The notes: generated by a model not told the origin, from the letters alone. A DNA stretch of 18,448 nt from Neisseriaceae bacterium (GCA_947441745.1 CANEUJ010000016.1:1-18448), one strand, 5' to 3'. Positions 7,697 through 15,457 are shown, numbered from the stretch's first letter. A program made the numbers and translations.

Positions 7697-8372
7697 GTTT
7701 TTTCTTACGAGTGGCTCTAGGTGCTTTATAAGAAGTCTTTGCTCCGTGCGATTTATCTACCGAGTTTTTATGATGCCTACGTGATTTTGACACTCTATGC
7801 CTTGAGTATCCAGCCCTAACAGGCAATGCTTCATCATTAACATCTTGGAAGCTTTCTAAAGCTGTATTGCCATTTCCCACGTCATTTTCCTGAACTATAC
7901 GCTTAACACCAGTTACCATAGATCGCCAAGTGCTATTAAATTCAGTAAATTTTATTGAGTCTCCAGTGTGTGGGGACTGGATAAATTTATTATTTCCAAT
8001 ATACATCCCCACATGATCTATATATCTGTGATGAATAGTAAAAAATATCAAATCTCCTGGTTCAAGCTCATCCAAGCTCACTCGTATACCAACTCTTGCC
8101 ATTTGGGCGGCGGTACGTGGCAAATCAATTCCTAATGACTTTTTAAATACATAATGAATAAATCCGCTACAATCCATTCCCTGCTGTGGATTATTCCCAC
8201 CCCAACGATATGGAATACCAATAAGACTTATTGATTGCAAAAGCATATCACCTATCGCGTCTTGAGACTGTCCAGTTACTGGAACTTGAACTGTTGTGGC
8301 ATCATCTTCACTTGCATATGCAGTTGTTAAACAACACCACACCAACAATACACAAATAACTTTTTTCCACAT
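7689..8372 (-). CDS. Secreted NlpC/P60-family peptidoglycan hydrolase with basic C-terminal tail
   Basis: Probably a periplasmic cysteine endopeptidase that cuts peptide stems of peptidoglycan. From the ATG at 8372 it is 227 aa. The signal peptide is MWKKVICVLLVWCCLTTAYA (1-20). The NlpC/P60 domain (about 38-160) holds the catalytic Cys68 in GMDCSGF, His120 in IDHVGMYIG, and His135 in SPHTG as the third residue. IPYRWGG, DLPRTAAQM and LEPGDLIFF are family blocks. The last 45 or so residues are very basic (RHR, SRRHHK, TRKKKHG), which may bind polymers or acidic membrane surfaces. The frame stays open to 8429, but the extra 19 residues would bury the signal peptide. First gene of a likely operon with the 69-aa gene, lolC and lolD. 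Confidence 0.9.
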   Translation of the reverse strand: MWKKVICVLLVWCCLTTAYASEDDATTVQVPVTGQSQDAIGDMLLQSISLIGIPYRWGGNNPQQGMDCSGFIHYVFKKSLGIDLPRTAAQMARVGIRVSLDELEPGDLIFFTIHHRYIDHVGMYIGNNKFIQSPHTGDSIKFTEFNSTWRSMVTGVKRIVQENDVGNGNTALESFQDVNDEALPVRAGYSRHRVSKSRRHHKNSVDKSHGAKTSYKAPRATRKKKHG

Positions 8373-8498
8373 TATAAATAATTCTTTTTCAAACAAAATA
8401 ACCTGAGTTAAGTATAAAGATACTATCATGAACTAGAGATTTTCTCACATTTAGCTCTCTTAGTTGCAACAAATTTCAAGATAAGCATTGTTTTTTGG

Positions 8499-8507
8499 TG
8501 TTATAAT
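8499..8507 (+). promoter_or_regulatory. ttcA: Extended -10 promoter element of ttcA
   Basis: TGTTATAAT is a perfect extended -10. No convincing -35 box lies upstream. The predicted transcription start near 8514 leaves only about 10 nt before the ATG at 8524, so either the leader is very short or the second ATG at 8536 is used. Confidence 0.5.
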
Positions 8508-8523
8508 TTCGACCTAATATTAA

Positions 8524-9396
8524 ATGAATGAACTTATGAATCAAGAATACGAATTTAATAAACTAAGCAAACGATTACGTGCTAATGTTGGCAAGACAAT
8601 ACATGATTATAATATGCTTACCGATAACGATACGGTCATGGTGTGTTTATCAGGTGGTAAAGATAGCTATACCATGCTTGATATTTTACTTGGTTTACAA
8701 AAAATAGCTCCTATTAAATTTAATTTAATAGCAGTAAATTTAGACCAAGGACAACCAGGATTTCCAACTCATATTCTACCTGAATATCTAGACAAACTTG
8801 GCGTTCCTTATAAAATCATAAATGAAGACACTTACTCCACCGTCAAAAGAGTTATACCTGAGGGTAAAACCACTTGCGGACTATGTTCTCGGTTAAGACG
8901 TGGTATTTTATATCGAGTTGCAAAAGAAATTGGTGCTACAAAAATAGCTCTAGGGCATCATAGGGATGATATATTAGAAACATTTTTTCTAAATATGTTT
9001 TATGGTGGTAAATTAAAAGGAATGCCCGCCAAACTAATCAGTGATGATGGCAATAATATAGTAATTAGACCTCTTGCTTACTGCAATGAAAAAGACATTA
9101 TAAAATATGCAAAAGCTAAGCAGTTTCCAATAATACCTTGTAATTTATGTGGCTCACAACCAAATTTGCAACGCCAAGTAATCAAAGAGATGTTACAAGA
9201 ATGGGGCAAACGTCACCCAGGGAGGATTGCAACAATGTTTCGATCACTTCAAAACATCGTACCATCTCATCTTATGGATACTACTAAATATGACTTTGGT
9301 CAATTATCAATAACACCTGAGGTGGGTGATATTTTATTTGATAAAGAAGACTTTAGTGTTTCCCCGTACTTCCAAAACCTTGTCCCCCTCGAGTAG
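8524..9396 (+). CDS. ttcA: TtcA, tRNA 2-thiocytidine(32) synthetase
   Basis: Cytoplasmic Fe-S enzyme that adenylates and thiolates C32 of certain tRNAs. It is 290 aa. The PP-loop ATP-binding motif is SGGKDS (43-48). The cluster cysteines are C118 and C121 in CGLC, plus a third in IPCNLCG (C206 or C209), as in E. coli TtcA. GHHRDDILETFFLNMFYGGKL and RIATMF..LQNIVPSHL are also family blocks. ATG 8524 and ATG 8536 are both possible; neither has a clear Shine-Dalgarno, and a very short leader is predicted. The last 44 bp overlap the 3' end of dut on the other strand. The C-terminal residues (SVSPYFQNLVPLE) are therefore the reverse complement of the essential dUTPase motif V coding region. Confidence 0.95.
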   Translation: MNELMNQEYEFNKLSKRLRANVGKTIHDYNMLTDNDTVMVCLSGGKDSYTMLDILLGLQKIAPIKFNLIAVNLDQGQPGFPTHILPEYLDKLGVPYKIINEDTYSTVKRVIPEGKTTCGLCSRLRRGILYRVAKEIGATKIALGHHRDDILETFFLNMFYGGKLKGMPAKLISDDGNNIVIRPLAYCNEKDIIKYAKAKQFPIIPCNLCGSQPNLQRQVIKEMLQEWGKRHPGRIATMFRSLQNIVPSHLMDTTKYDFGQLSITPEVGDILFDKEDFSVSPYFQNLVPLE

Positions 9397-9802
9397 TAGC
9401 ATCAAAATCATCAACTAGATTAAATTCAACTTGTACAACTGGTACCACAACTAGTTGTGCAATTCGCTCCATCGGGTTTAATACAAATGTTTCAATTCCA
9501 CGGTTCCATAGTGAAATAAATAATTGCCCTTGATAGTCAGAGTCAATTAATCCAACTAGATTACCCAGAACGATCCCATGCTTATGCCCAAGACCTGACC
9601 TAGGTAATATCATAGCACATAAACCTGTATCTTCAATATGAATTGCAATTCCTGTTGGAATTAATACAGTATCACCAGGAGCAAGTGTTTGCACAGTGTC
9701 TATACAAGCACGGAGATCAAGCCCTGCAGAACCACCAGTAGCATAAGCGGGTAAATTATCTTTAATTTTAGGATCTAAAATCTTAATATTTACTTTTTGC
9801 AT
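9353..9802 (-). CDS. dut: Deoxyuridine 5'-triphosphate nucleotidohydrolase (dUTPase)
   Basis: Hydrolyses dUTP to dUMP and diphosphate, preventing uracil misincorporation and feeding dTMP synthesis; trimeric and cytoplasmic. It is 149 aa, normal length. All five motifs are present: I AGLDLRA (26-32), II PRSGLGHKHG (67-76), III GNLVGLIDSDYQG (80-92), IV NPMERIAQL (109-117) and V RGGQGFGSTG (138-147). It is the last gene of the surE-nlpD-dut run, starting 2 bp after nlpD, with AAGGT about 9 nt upstream inside nlpD. Its 3' end overlaps ttcA tail to tail by 44 bp; the overlap encodes motif V, so it cannot be a misannotated extension of dut. Confidence 0.97.
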   Translation of the reverse strand: MQKVNIKILDPKIKDNLPAYATGGSAGLDLRACIDTVQTLAPGDTVLIPTGIAIHIEDTGLCAMILPRSGLGHKHGIVLGNLVGLIDSDYQGQLFISLWNRGIETFVLNPMERIAQLVVVPVVQVEFNLVDDFDATTRGGQGFGSTGKH

Positions 9803-9804
9803 TA

Positions 9805-10476
9805 TTATTGACCTTTCGGAATTAATATAAATGGATCAACTGGTTTTCCGTTTTTACGTAGTTCAAAATGAAGCATTGCTTTATTAGAATCACCTTGACC
9901 CATTTCAGCTATTTTTTGTCCACGCTTAACCGTCGCACCTTCTTTAACTAAGTTTACCTTATTATGTGCATAAGCAGTTAAATATACATCGCTATGTTTG
10001 ATAATGATTAGATTACCATAGTCTTTAAGTCCATTACCACTATAGACTACTTTTCCAGAATTCGAGGCGTTAATATTTTGTCCCAAAGTGCCATAAATAT
10101 CAATACCTTTATTACTTGCCTTATAGCCATCAGTTTGCCCTGATGTTGGCATAATAAACCCATCAGATGAAGCAGAAGCTGGAGCTACAGCTATTGTAGC
10201 TGGTGCAGCATCAACTTGTTTTGGAGCAGTTGGTGTTATTAATGGTTTTGGATTTGATACCTGTTTTATACTAGTATTATCATCACTTAAAGAACTCATA
10301 GAAGCGGGCTGTTCTATATTAGTGGTTTTATCAACTGGTTTTGGGATTGTTGCTGCTTTGGTCATATCTATATAACTTGGTGCCTTAGTAGCATGCTCAA
10401 TCGGAGCGGTATCTGGACGAGTAGCACAACCAATAGCAAAAAAACATAAAACTAATGAAATCATCTTAAATCTCAT
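9805..10476 (-). CDS. nlpD: NlpD-like lipoprotein with degenerate LytM (M23) domain
   Basis: Probably an outer-membrane lipoprotein that activates a cell-wall amidase (AmiC type) during cell separation. It is 223 aa. The lipobox AIGC puts the lipidated Cys at residue 17. Residues about 20-105 form a Pro/Ala/Thr-rich linker; no LysM domain is visible, unlike E. coli NlpD. The LytM domain covers about 106-223 with NKGIDIYG (122-129), GKVVYSGNGLKDYGNLIIIKH, AYAHN and LHFELRKNGKPVDP. The first zinc-ligand His of active M23 peptidases is replaced (NKGID, not HxGID), as in E. coli NlpD. This predicts a non-catalytic activator. The gene lies between surE and dut, 12 bp after surE, with TGGAG 5 nt before its ATG. 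Adjacency to surE is common in proteobacteria; pcm and rpoS are absent here. Confidence 0.88.
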   Translation of the reverse strand: MRFKMISLVLCFFAIGCATRPDTAPIEHATKAPSYIDMTKAATIPKPVDKTTNIEQPASMSSLSDDNTSIKQVSNPKPLITPTAPKQVDAAPATIAVAPASASSDGFIMPTSGQTDGYKASNKGIDIYGTLGQNINASNSGKVVYSGNGLKDYGNLIIIKHSDVYLTAYAHNKVNLVKEGATVKRGQKIAEMGQGDSNKAMLHFELRKNGKPVDPFILIPKGQ

Positions 10477-10488
10477 AAAAACTCCAAA

Positions 10489-11250
10489 TTAAATAGTAAC
10501 TGCCGCAATTATCGGCATCTGGTTATAATCAGTAGGTAAAATAGTAATTGGCGTAATTGATACTTTTGTATCTTCTAACTGTACTGCCACATCTGTACCT
10601 AATTGCCCTTCTTGTGGAGCTCCTGACATTCCCTGCCAATAAATTGTTGTACCACGCGAAGTAATTTGTTTTTGTAGTGGCTCATGAAGATAACGCTTAC
10701 CAAGCTTAGTAGCTTCAAAAGAACCTATTTGTTCATATGGCCTGTTTGGAATGTTTATATTCCATAAAAAGGTGCTCTTTAGCACTTCTGGATTGTGGGA
10801 TAATTTACCCACCAAATTAGCCACAACACGAGCTGCAGCATCTAGGTTGTCAAACTTTGGACCCTTAGTGGAGAAAGCTAAGCCAGGAACCCCATGTAGT
10901 GCACCTTCACGAGCCGCACCAACAGTACCTGAATATAATATATCTTCACTTACATTATCACCTAAATTCACCCCAGAAACAATCAAATCAGGATAATTTT
11001 CTGGAGTTTCATACACAACCTGAAGCCCAAGACGAACGCTATCAGCTGGGGTGCTTGATACATAATAAACTCTATCGCTAACTTGATGAATTTGTATTGG
11101 TGAATATACTGCAATTGATTGACTCGCACCACTTGAGTTTAGCTCAGGGGCAACAATTATAACATCATGATTTGCTGCAATAAGAGCTTCATATACAGCG
11201 ATAATCCCAGGAGCTCTGTAGCCATCATCATTAGTAAGTAAAATACGCAT
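10489..11250 (-). CDS. surE: SurE, 5'/3'-nucleotidase
   Basis: Metal-dependent cytoplasmic nucleoside monophosphate phosphatase linked to stationary-phase survival. It is 253 aa, normal length. The N-terminus MRILLTNDDGYRAPGI holds the metal ligands D8 and D9. The Ser ligand is in NSSGASQS (39-45). SGVNLGDNVSEDILYSGTVG (92-111) carries the ligand Asn95. GAAREGALHGVPGLAFS follows, as in the family. An AAGG lies about 10 nt before the ATG. It is the first gene of the surE-nlpD-dut operon, with its own promoter about 35-65 bp upstream. Confidence 0.97.
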   Translation of the reverse strand: MRILLTNDDGYRAPGIIAVYEALIAANHDVIIVAPELNSSGASQSIAVYSPIQIHQVSDRVYYVSSTPADSVRLGLQVVYETPENYPDLIVSGVNLGDNVSEDILYSGTVGAAREGALHGVPGLAFSTKGPKFDNLDAAARVVANLVGKLSHNPEVLKSTFLWNINIPNRPYEQIGSFEATKLGKRYLHEPLQKQITSRGTTIYWQGMSGAPQEGQLGTDVAVQLEDTKVSITPITILPTDYNQMPIIAAVTI

Positions 11251-11284
11251 ACAAAATTTGCCTTTTTATGTCTAAACGGTATAT

Positions 11285-11315
11285 ATTATAACATGTTAGT
11301 TCAAAACTTACTCAA
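11285..11315 (-). promoter_or_regulatory. Promoter of the surE-nlpD-dut operon
   Basis: On the minus strand, TGTTATAAT (11293-11285) is a perfect extended -10. TTGAGT (11315-11310) lies 19 bp from the TATAAT. The same TTGAG plus 19-bp spacing occurs upstream of metI. Transcription would start near 11278, about 28 nt before the surE ATG. Confidence 0.5.
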
Positions 11316-11330
11316 AGACAAGTTTTATTA

Positions 11331-12293
11331 TCAAATGTTTTCATGTGAACGCATATAATCAATTAATTTAATATACGTATCTAAAGAGTTAGTTTTTATA
11401 ATTTCATTAGTTAACTGATAGCGCCATACTTTGGCATTAAGTATACCATGATATAAGCCTATCATGTGGCGGGTAATATGATGAAGATAAATATCATTTT
11501 TTTGTGCAAGTTGTAGGTATGGGATCATTGATTCGGCAATTTCTATTCTGGATCTAATTCTACTATTTGAGCCATAATATAAATTATCAAACTCACTAAA
11601 TATATAAGGATTATAGTAAGCCTCCCGACCAAGCATGACTCCATCAACATGTGTAAGATGAGTCTTTATTTCATCGGTAGTTTTAATGCCACCATTAATC
11701 ACAAATTCTAAATCTTTAAAGTCACGTTTTAATTGATACACATAATCATATTTTAGTGGCGGAATCTCTCGGTTTTGTTTGGGAGATAAGCCACCAAGAA
11801 TTGCATTTCTAGCGTGAACTACAAAGTGTGTGCAACCATAAAGTGCCAAAGTCGCAACAAAATCATGCACAAAGCTATACTCATTATTATCGTTTAGACC
11901 TATTCTATGTTTTACTGTTACGGGGATAGCTACTGTATCTTGCATACTCTTTATACAATCACCAACTAAAATGCTATTTGCCATCAAACAAGCTCCAAAA
12001 TTTCCTGATTTTACTCGATCAGATGGGCAGCCAACATTTAAATTTATCGCACTATAACCGAATTGTTCACAAGTTTTGGCTGCTAGTGCTAGTTTTTTAG
12101 GGTCAGATCCTCCTAATTGTACAACAACAGGCTGTTCAAGGGAGTCAAATCCAAGTAAACGCTCAGTGTTTCCATGAATAATAGCATCAGCTACTATCAT
12201 TTCTGTATATAAGGTGGTGTGGCTTGTAATTTGACGCATAAAATAGCGATAATGTCGGTCTGACCAATCAAGCATAGGAGCAATAGCAATCAT
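11331..12293 (-). CDS. dusA: tRNA-dihydrouridine(20/20a) synthase DusA
   Basis: FMN enzyme that reduces uridines in the tRNA D-loop using NADPH. It is 320 aa. The N-terminus APMLDWSDRHYRYFMRQIT is diagnostic of DusA. The FMN-site block INLNVGCPSDRVKSGNFG (83-100) leads to GACLM with the likely catalytic Cys102. VKHRIGL, GLSPKQNREIPPL (DusA-specific) and FVINGGI also match. It is monocistronic on the minus strand, upstream of surE but separated by about 80 bp that hold the surE promoter. It is divergent from the glycosyltransferase gene, with 164 bp between them. Confidence 0.96.
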   Translation of the reverse strand: MIAIAPMLDWSDRHYRYFMRQITSHTTLYTEMIVADAIIHGNTERLLGFDSLEQPVVVQLGGSDPKKLALAAKTCEQFGYSAINLNVGCPSDRVKSGNFGACLMANSILVGDCIKSMQDTVAIPVTVKHRIGLNDNNEYSFVHDFVATLALYGCTHFVVHARNAILGGLSPKQNREIPPLKYDYVYQLKRDFKDLEFVINGGIKTTDEIKTHLTHVDGVMLGREAYYNPYIFSEFDNLYYGSNSRIRSRIEIAESMIPYLQLAQKNDIYLHHITRHMIGLYHGILNAKVWRYQLTNEIIKTNSLDTYIKLIDYMRSHENI

Positions 12294-12457
12294 TTTTATG
12301 ACTTTAAAAATATATAATAGGCATTATTATCTCATATAGTTAAGTTTGTATAGGTATTGTCTCTTTAAGTGCTCTGTGTTTATGTTAAAATACTTGATTG
12401 CTGATTCTATATGCACTCTGTGCTAGAACTAAAAAGAATTAAAGATGGAGACATAAT

Positions 12458-14110
12458 GTGGATAAATTAAATTCAAAAGTTAAAATACTTATTGTTATTG
12501 CTATTTTAGCAAATAGCATTGGTATGTTTTATCCATTACTTCTTAGTACTTTCTCACCCTATTATGGTAGTATTGCCAAACATATAGCACTAACTAATAA
12601 CTGGGCGGATCTGATGCTATCTGGTTATGATTGGATGGATAAACCACATTTACCATTTTGGCTAAGTGCTGTATCATTTAAGATTTTTGGAATTAATTCA
12701 TTCGCATATATTATACCTGGATTTTTATTCCATATTCTTGGTATTCTTTATACTTATCGTCTAGCTAGGCTTTGGTATAGCAAAGAAGTAGGATTATTAG
12801 CCGCACTATTTACGGCAACATCTCTTCATCTAATGTTATCAAGTATTGACGTTAGGGCAGAAGCTTATTTACTTGGTGAAATAATGCCTGCTTGCTACTA
12901 TTGGCTAAGATATGATCGCCAGTCTAAAATTAAATACTTATTCTTAGGAGGATTATTTACTGCTTTAGCACTCATGACAAAAGGTGTTTTTGTACTAGTT
13001 ACAATTATTAGTGGCCTTGCTATGTTATGGATTTATAAAAAGCAGTGGCGGAATTTTATTAGTCCTAAATGGATTATTGCCTTAGCACTATCATTTATTT
13101 TTATTGCTCCAGAGTTAATTTCTTTATACATGCAGTTTGATGCTCATCCTGATAAATTAGTGTTTGGTAATCAGCATATTTCAGGGATTAAATGGTTTTT
13201 TTGGGATAGTCAATTTGGGCGGTTTTTTAATACTGGGCCTATTATAAGTGCTAATCCACCTCCTTTTCATGAATTGTTTTTTGTGCATACGTTTTTATGG
13301 GCATATCTGCCTTGGTGGCCAATATTTTTTGCATCAATTGGTGCATTGTTTAGACGCCATAGTTATAACTATAAAGAAGCGAATTTGTATTTTTTTAGTT
13401 CTTTTTTTATAACATTTATTTTGTTTAGTGTAACCAAATTTCAGGTAGATCATTATACTAATATAATATTCCCATTTGCTAGTATAATTTGTGCGGCTTA
13501 TATAGTACCAATATTGAAAGAGCATAAAACTAAACCCTTAATATTTTATATTGAATTAGCAATAAGTGTTTTATTATTAGTTCTGGTAATAATTGCAAGT
13601 TTTATAGCTCTTAAAGGAATTGATTTATTTATAATAGTAGCTCTCGCTTTAGTAGTTGCTATTATTATGTTAAAAATGATTCGTATAAATTGGGTTTATA
13701 AAATCATTATTTATCCAAGTATAGTTATGTGTATGGTATTTGTTTTTGCTATGACATTAAATGGCATAGAGTATGCCAAATATGATGCGGGATATCAAAT
13801 GGCATTATATTTAAATAATACTCGGTCAAATGTGGCTGGTTATAAAATTGATTTAATTAGCCTTGATTTACATAGTAATAATAATTACCAACTAATAGAT
13901 AATCAAGATGATTTAGATAAGTTAATCAAGCCTTCTTATATAGTGGTTGAACCAGGCAATATAAATGAATTGCGTTCTAAATTTCCCAAACTTATGGTTG
14001 TAAGAGATTTTTTAGGATGTAGCTTTGAAACATATTTAGCAAATATTATTCATCCTAAATTACTAAACCAAAAACTCAAGAAATATGTTATACTACAAAT
14101 AAATGGATAA
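12458..14110 (+). CDS. ArnT-like (PMT_2 / glycosyltransferase 39/83) membrane protein, substrate unknown
   Basis: Polytopic inner-membrane protein of 550 aa with about 11-13 hydrophobic segments in the first 430 residues and a small soluble C-terminal part. Family signs are YDWMDKPHLPFWL (57-69), matching the EKPPL.YWL block of ArnT-like enzymes, and SIDVRAEAYLLGEIMPACYY plus LMTKGVFVLVT. Such enzymes use polyprenyl-phosphate sugars to modify lipid A, glycans or proteins. The acidic DE pair normally before RYAEIA in the first periplasmic loop is not there; the matching stretch is FSPYYGSIAKHIA (32-44). Activity or substrate may therefore differ from classic ArnT. The start is GTG with GGAG 7 nt upstream. 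A metallophosphoesterase gene follows after 6 bp. Confidence 0.82.
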   Translation: MDKLNSKVKILIVIAILANSIGMFYPLLLSTFSPYYGSIAKHIALTNNWADLMLSGYDWMDKPHLPFWLSAVSFKIFGINSFAYIIPGFLFHILGILYTYRLARLWYSKEVGLLAALFTATSLHLMLSSIDVRAEAYLLGEIMPACYYWLRYDRQSKIKYLFLGGLFTALALMTKGVFVLVTIISGLAMLWIYKKQWRNFISPKWIIALALSFIFIAPELISLYMQFDAHPDKLVFGNQHISGIKWFFWDSQFGRFFNTGPIISANPPPFHELFFVHTFLWAYLPWWPIFFASIGALFRRHSYNYKEANLYFFSSFFITFILFSVTKFQVDHYTNIIFPFASIICAAYIVPILKEHKTKPLIFYIELAISVLLLVLVIIASFIALKGIDLFIIVALALVVAIIMLKMIRINWVYKIIIYPSIVMCMVFVFAMTLNGIEYAKYDAGYQMALYLNNTRSNVAGYKIDLISLDLHSNNNYQLIDNQDDLDKLIKPSYIVVEPGNINELRSKFPKLMVVRDFLGCSFETYLANIIHPKLLNQKLKKYVILQING

Positions 14111-14116
14111 TTCAAG

Positions 14117-14731
14117 ATGCAAATAATATGTATTTCTGATACCCATGGACAGCAAGATTATCTCAGCATACCTGATGGTGATATGCTTATTCATGCAGGT
14201 GATTTGACACTGCGTGGAACGGCTAGCCAAATTAATGAGAGCCTTAATTATTTTGCCAAATTACCACATAAATATAAAATAATAATTGCTGGAAATCATG
14301 ATTTTGGTCTTGAAAATAAAAACCCTGATATTACCATGCCCCCAGAAATCATCTATTTGGAAAATAGTTCAGTTACTATTGAAGGGCTGAAAATATGGGG
14401 TTCACCTGTAAGTACACCTTATTATGACTGGGCTTTTATGTGGGATGAACGTAGACGTGAAATACTATATCAGTCAATTCCTGAAGATACTGATATAATA
14501 ATTAATCATGGCCCTGCTTTTGGGGTGCTTGATTTTACTACCAAACAAACAAATGCAGGTTGTGAATTTTTACTTAAGCGAATCAAAGAGATAAAACCCA
14601 AACTTTTTGTTTGTGGACATATTCATGAAAACTATGGTATTCATGAAATTGGTGTTACAAAATTTGTTAATGCAGCGATTCTAAATAGACAATATCAGAT
14701 TGCAAATTTGCCAATTACAATATCTATTTGA
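14117..14731 (+). CDS. Small calcineurin-like metallophosphoesterase
   Basis: Cytoplasmic dimetal phosphoesterase of 204 aa. All metallophosphatase motifs are visible: DTHG (D8, H10), GDL (D29), GNHD (N60, H61), NHGP (H131) and GHIH (H168, H170). Size and the segment WGSPVSTPYYDWAF resemble the UPF0046/MPPED-like group, some of which are cyclic-nucleotide phosphodiesterases with weak activity. The physiological substrate cannot be assigned. No signal peptide is seen. The gene follows the ArnT-like gene by 6 bp, so the two are probably cotranscribed, though no functional link is evident. Confidence 0.88.
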   Translation: MQIICISDTHGQQDYLSIPDGDMLIHAGDLTLRGTASQINESLNYFAKLPHKYKIIIAGNHDFGLENKNPDITMPPEIIYLENSSVTIEGLKIWGSPVSTPYYDWAFMWDERRREILYQSIPEDTDIIINHGPAFGVLDFTTKQTNAGCEFLLKRIKEIKPKLFVCGHIHENYGIHEIGVTKFVNAAILNRQYQIANLPITISI

Positions 14732-14758
14732 GCAATTTAGATTCAAAAATGATATAAT
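14728..14758 (+). promoter_or_regulatory. Promoter upstream of metI
   Basis: TGATATAAT (14750-14758) is a perfect extended -10. TTGAGC (14728-14733) is a -35-like box 19 bp from the TATAAT. It overlaps the stop codon of the preceding metallophosphoesterase gene. Transcription would start near 14765, about 27 nt before the metI ATG. Confidence 0.5.
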
Positions 14759-14791
14759 AATTTACCTTTAAACATATTACACGGATTAGTC

Positions 14792-15457
14792 ATGGGAAGT
14801 TTATTAGCAGATATTAATTGGCTCGATATAATCGATGCAACCAAAGACACCTTATTTATGCTGGTGGTATCTGTATTTTTTAGTGCTATTATTGGAATAC
14901 CGCTTGGGATAGTTTTATATCTTACAGCCAAAAAAAGAATCTTAACTAATGGACTAATTAATAATACACTGTCATTAGTAATAAATATTTTACGCTCCAT
15001 TCCTTTTATTATCTTACTTATTGTAATGATGCCACTGACTGTTATTTTGGTTGGTACTTCACTTGGGGCTATAGGGGTTATTCCACCACTAGTTTTTGGA
15101 ACTTTTCCATTTTTTGCTCGATTAGTAGAAAACTGTCTTCAAGAGCTTGATGATGGAGTGATTGATATGGCAAAATCTTGTGGTGCTAGTGTTTGGCAGA
15201 TAATCTGGCATATTCTACTCCCAGAAATATTACCGGGGATTGTGGGTAGTATCACTGTAACAGCGATTGCCTTAGTATCATATACTGCTATGGCAGGTAC
15301 TGTTGGTGGTGGTGGGCTAGGAGACTTGGCTATTCGTTATGGTTATCAAAGATTTCAAACTGATGTAATGATAATAACTGTAGTGATTTTGGTAGTTATG
15401 GTTCAAGTGATACAGTATATTGGTGACAAAATAGTCGAGTACTTAAAAAAATATTGA
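14792..15457 (+). CDS. metI: MetI-type methionine ABC transporter permease, without adjacent metN/metQ
   Basis: Inner-membrane permease of the D/L-methionine ABC importer family (MetNIQ). It is 221 aa against 217 in E. coli MetI, with five hydrophobic helices. NILRSIPFIILLIVMMPLT (65-83), VGTSLGA and FFARLVENCLQEL are MetI-specific. The EAA coupling loop is at about 124-152 (VIDMAKSCGASVWQIIWHIL then LPEILPGIVG). GGGGLGDLAIRYGYQRF completes the match. Neither the ATPase nor the binding protein lies beside it, which is unusual because metNIQ normally form an operon. It has its own promoter and is followed after 24 bp by a hydrolase gene. The substrate is inferred from family only. Confidence 0.9.
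   Translation: MGSLLADINWLDIIDATKDTLFMLVVSVFFSAIIGIPLGIVLYLTAKKRILTNGLINNTLSLVINILRSIPFIILLIVMMPLTVILVGTSLGAIGVIPPLVFGTFPFFARLVENCLQELDDGVIDMAKSCGASVWQIIWHILLPEILPGIVGSITVTAIALVSYTAMAGTVGGGGLGDLAIRYGYQRFQTDVMIITVVILVVMVQVIQYIGDKIVEYLKKY

Noticed and set aside
10751..11081. Two plus-strand frames inside surE
   Set aside because: Antisense to a well-conserved SurE with intact motifs; the frames lack start signals and recognisable content.
12294..12457. Riboswitch or small RNA in the dusA/ArnT-like divergent gap
   Set aside because: Only a possible -10 (TGTTAAAAT near 12383-12391) is seen; no conserved structure or terminator stands out.
14743..15000. Minus-strand frame of 85 codons across the start of metI
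   Set aside because: It would cover the metI promoter and N-terminus in antisense and has no recognisable features.
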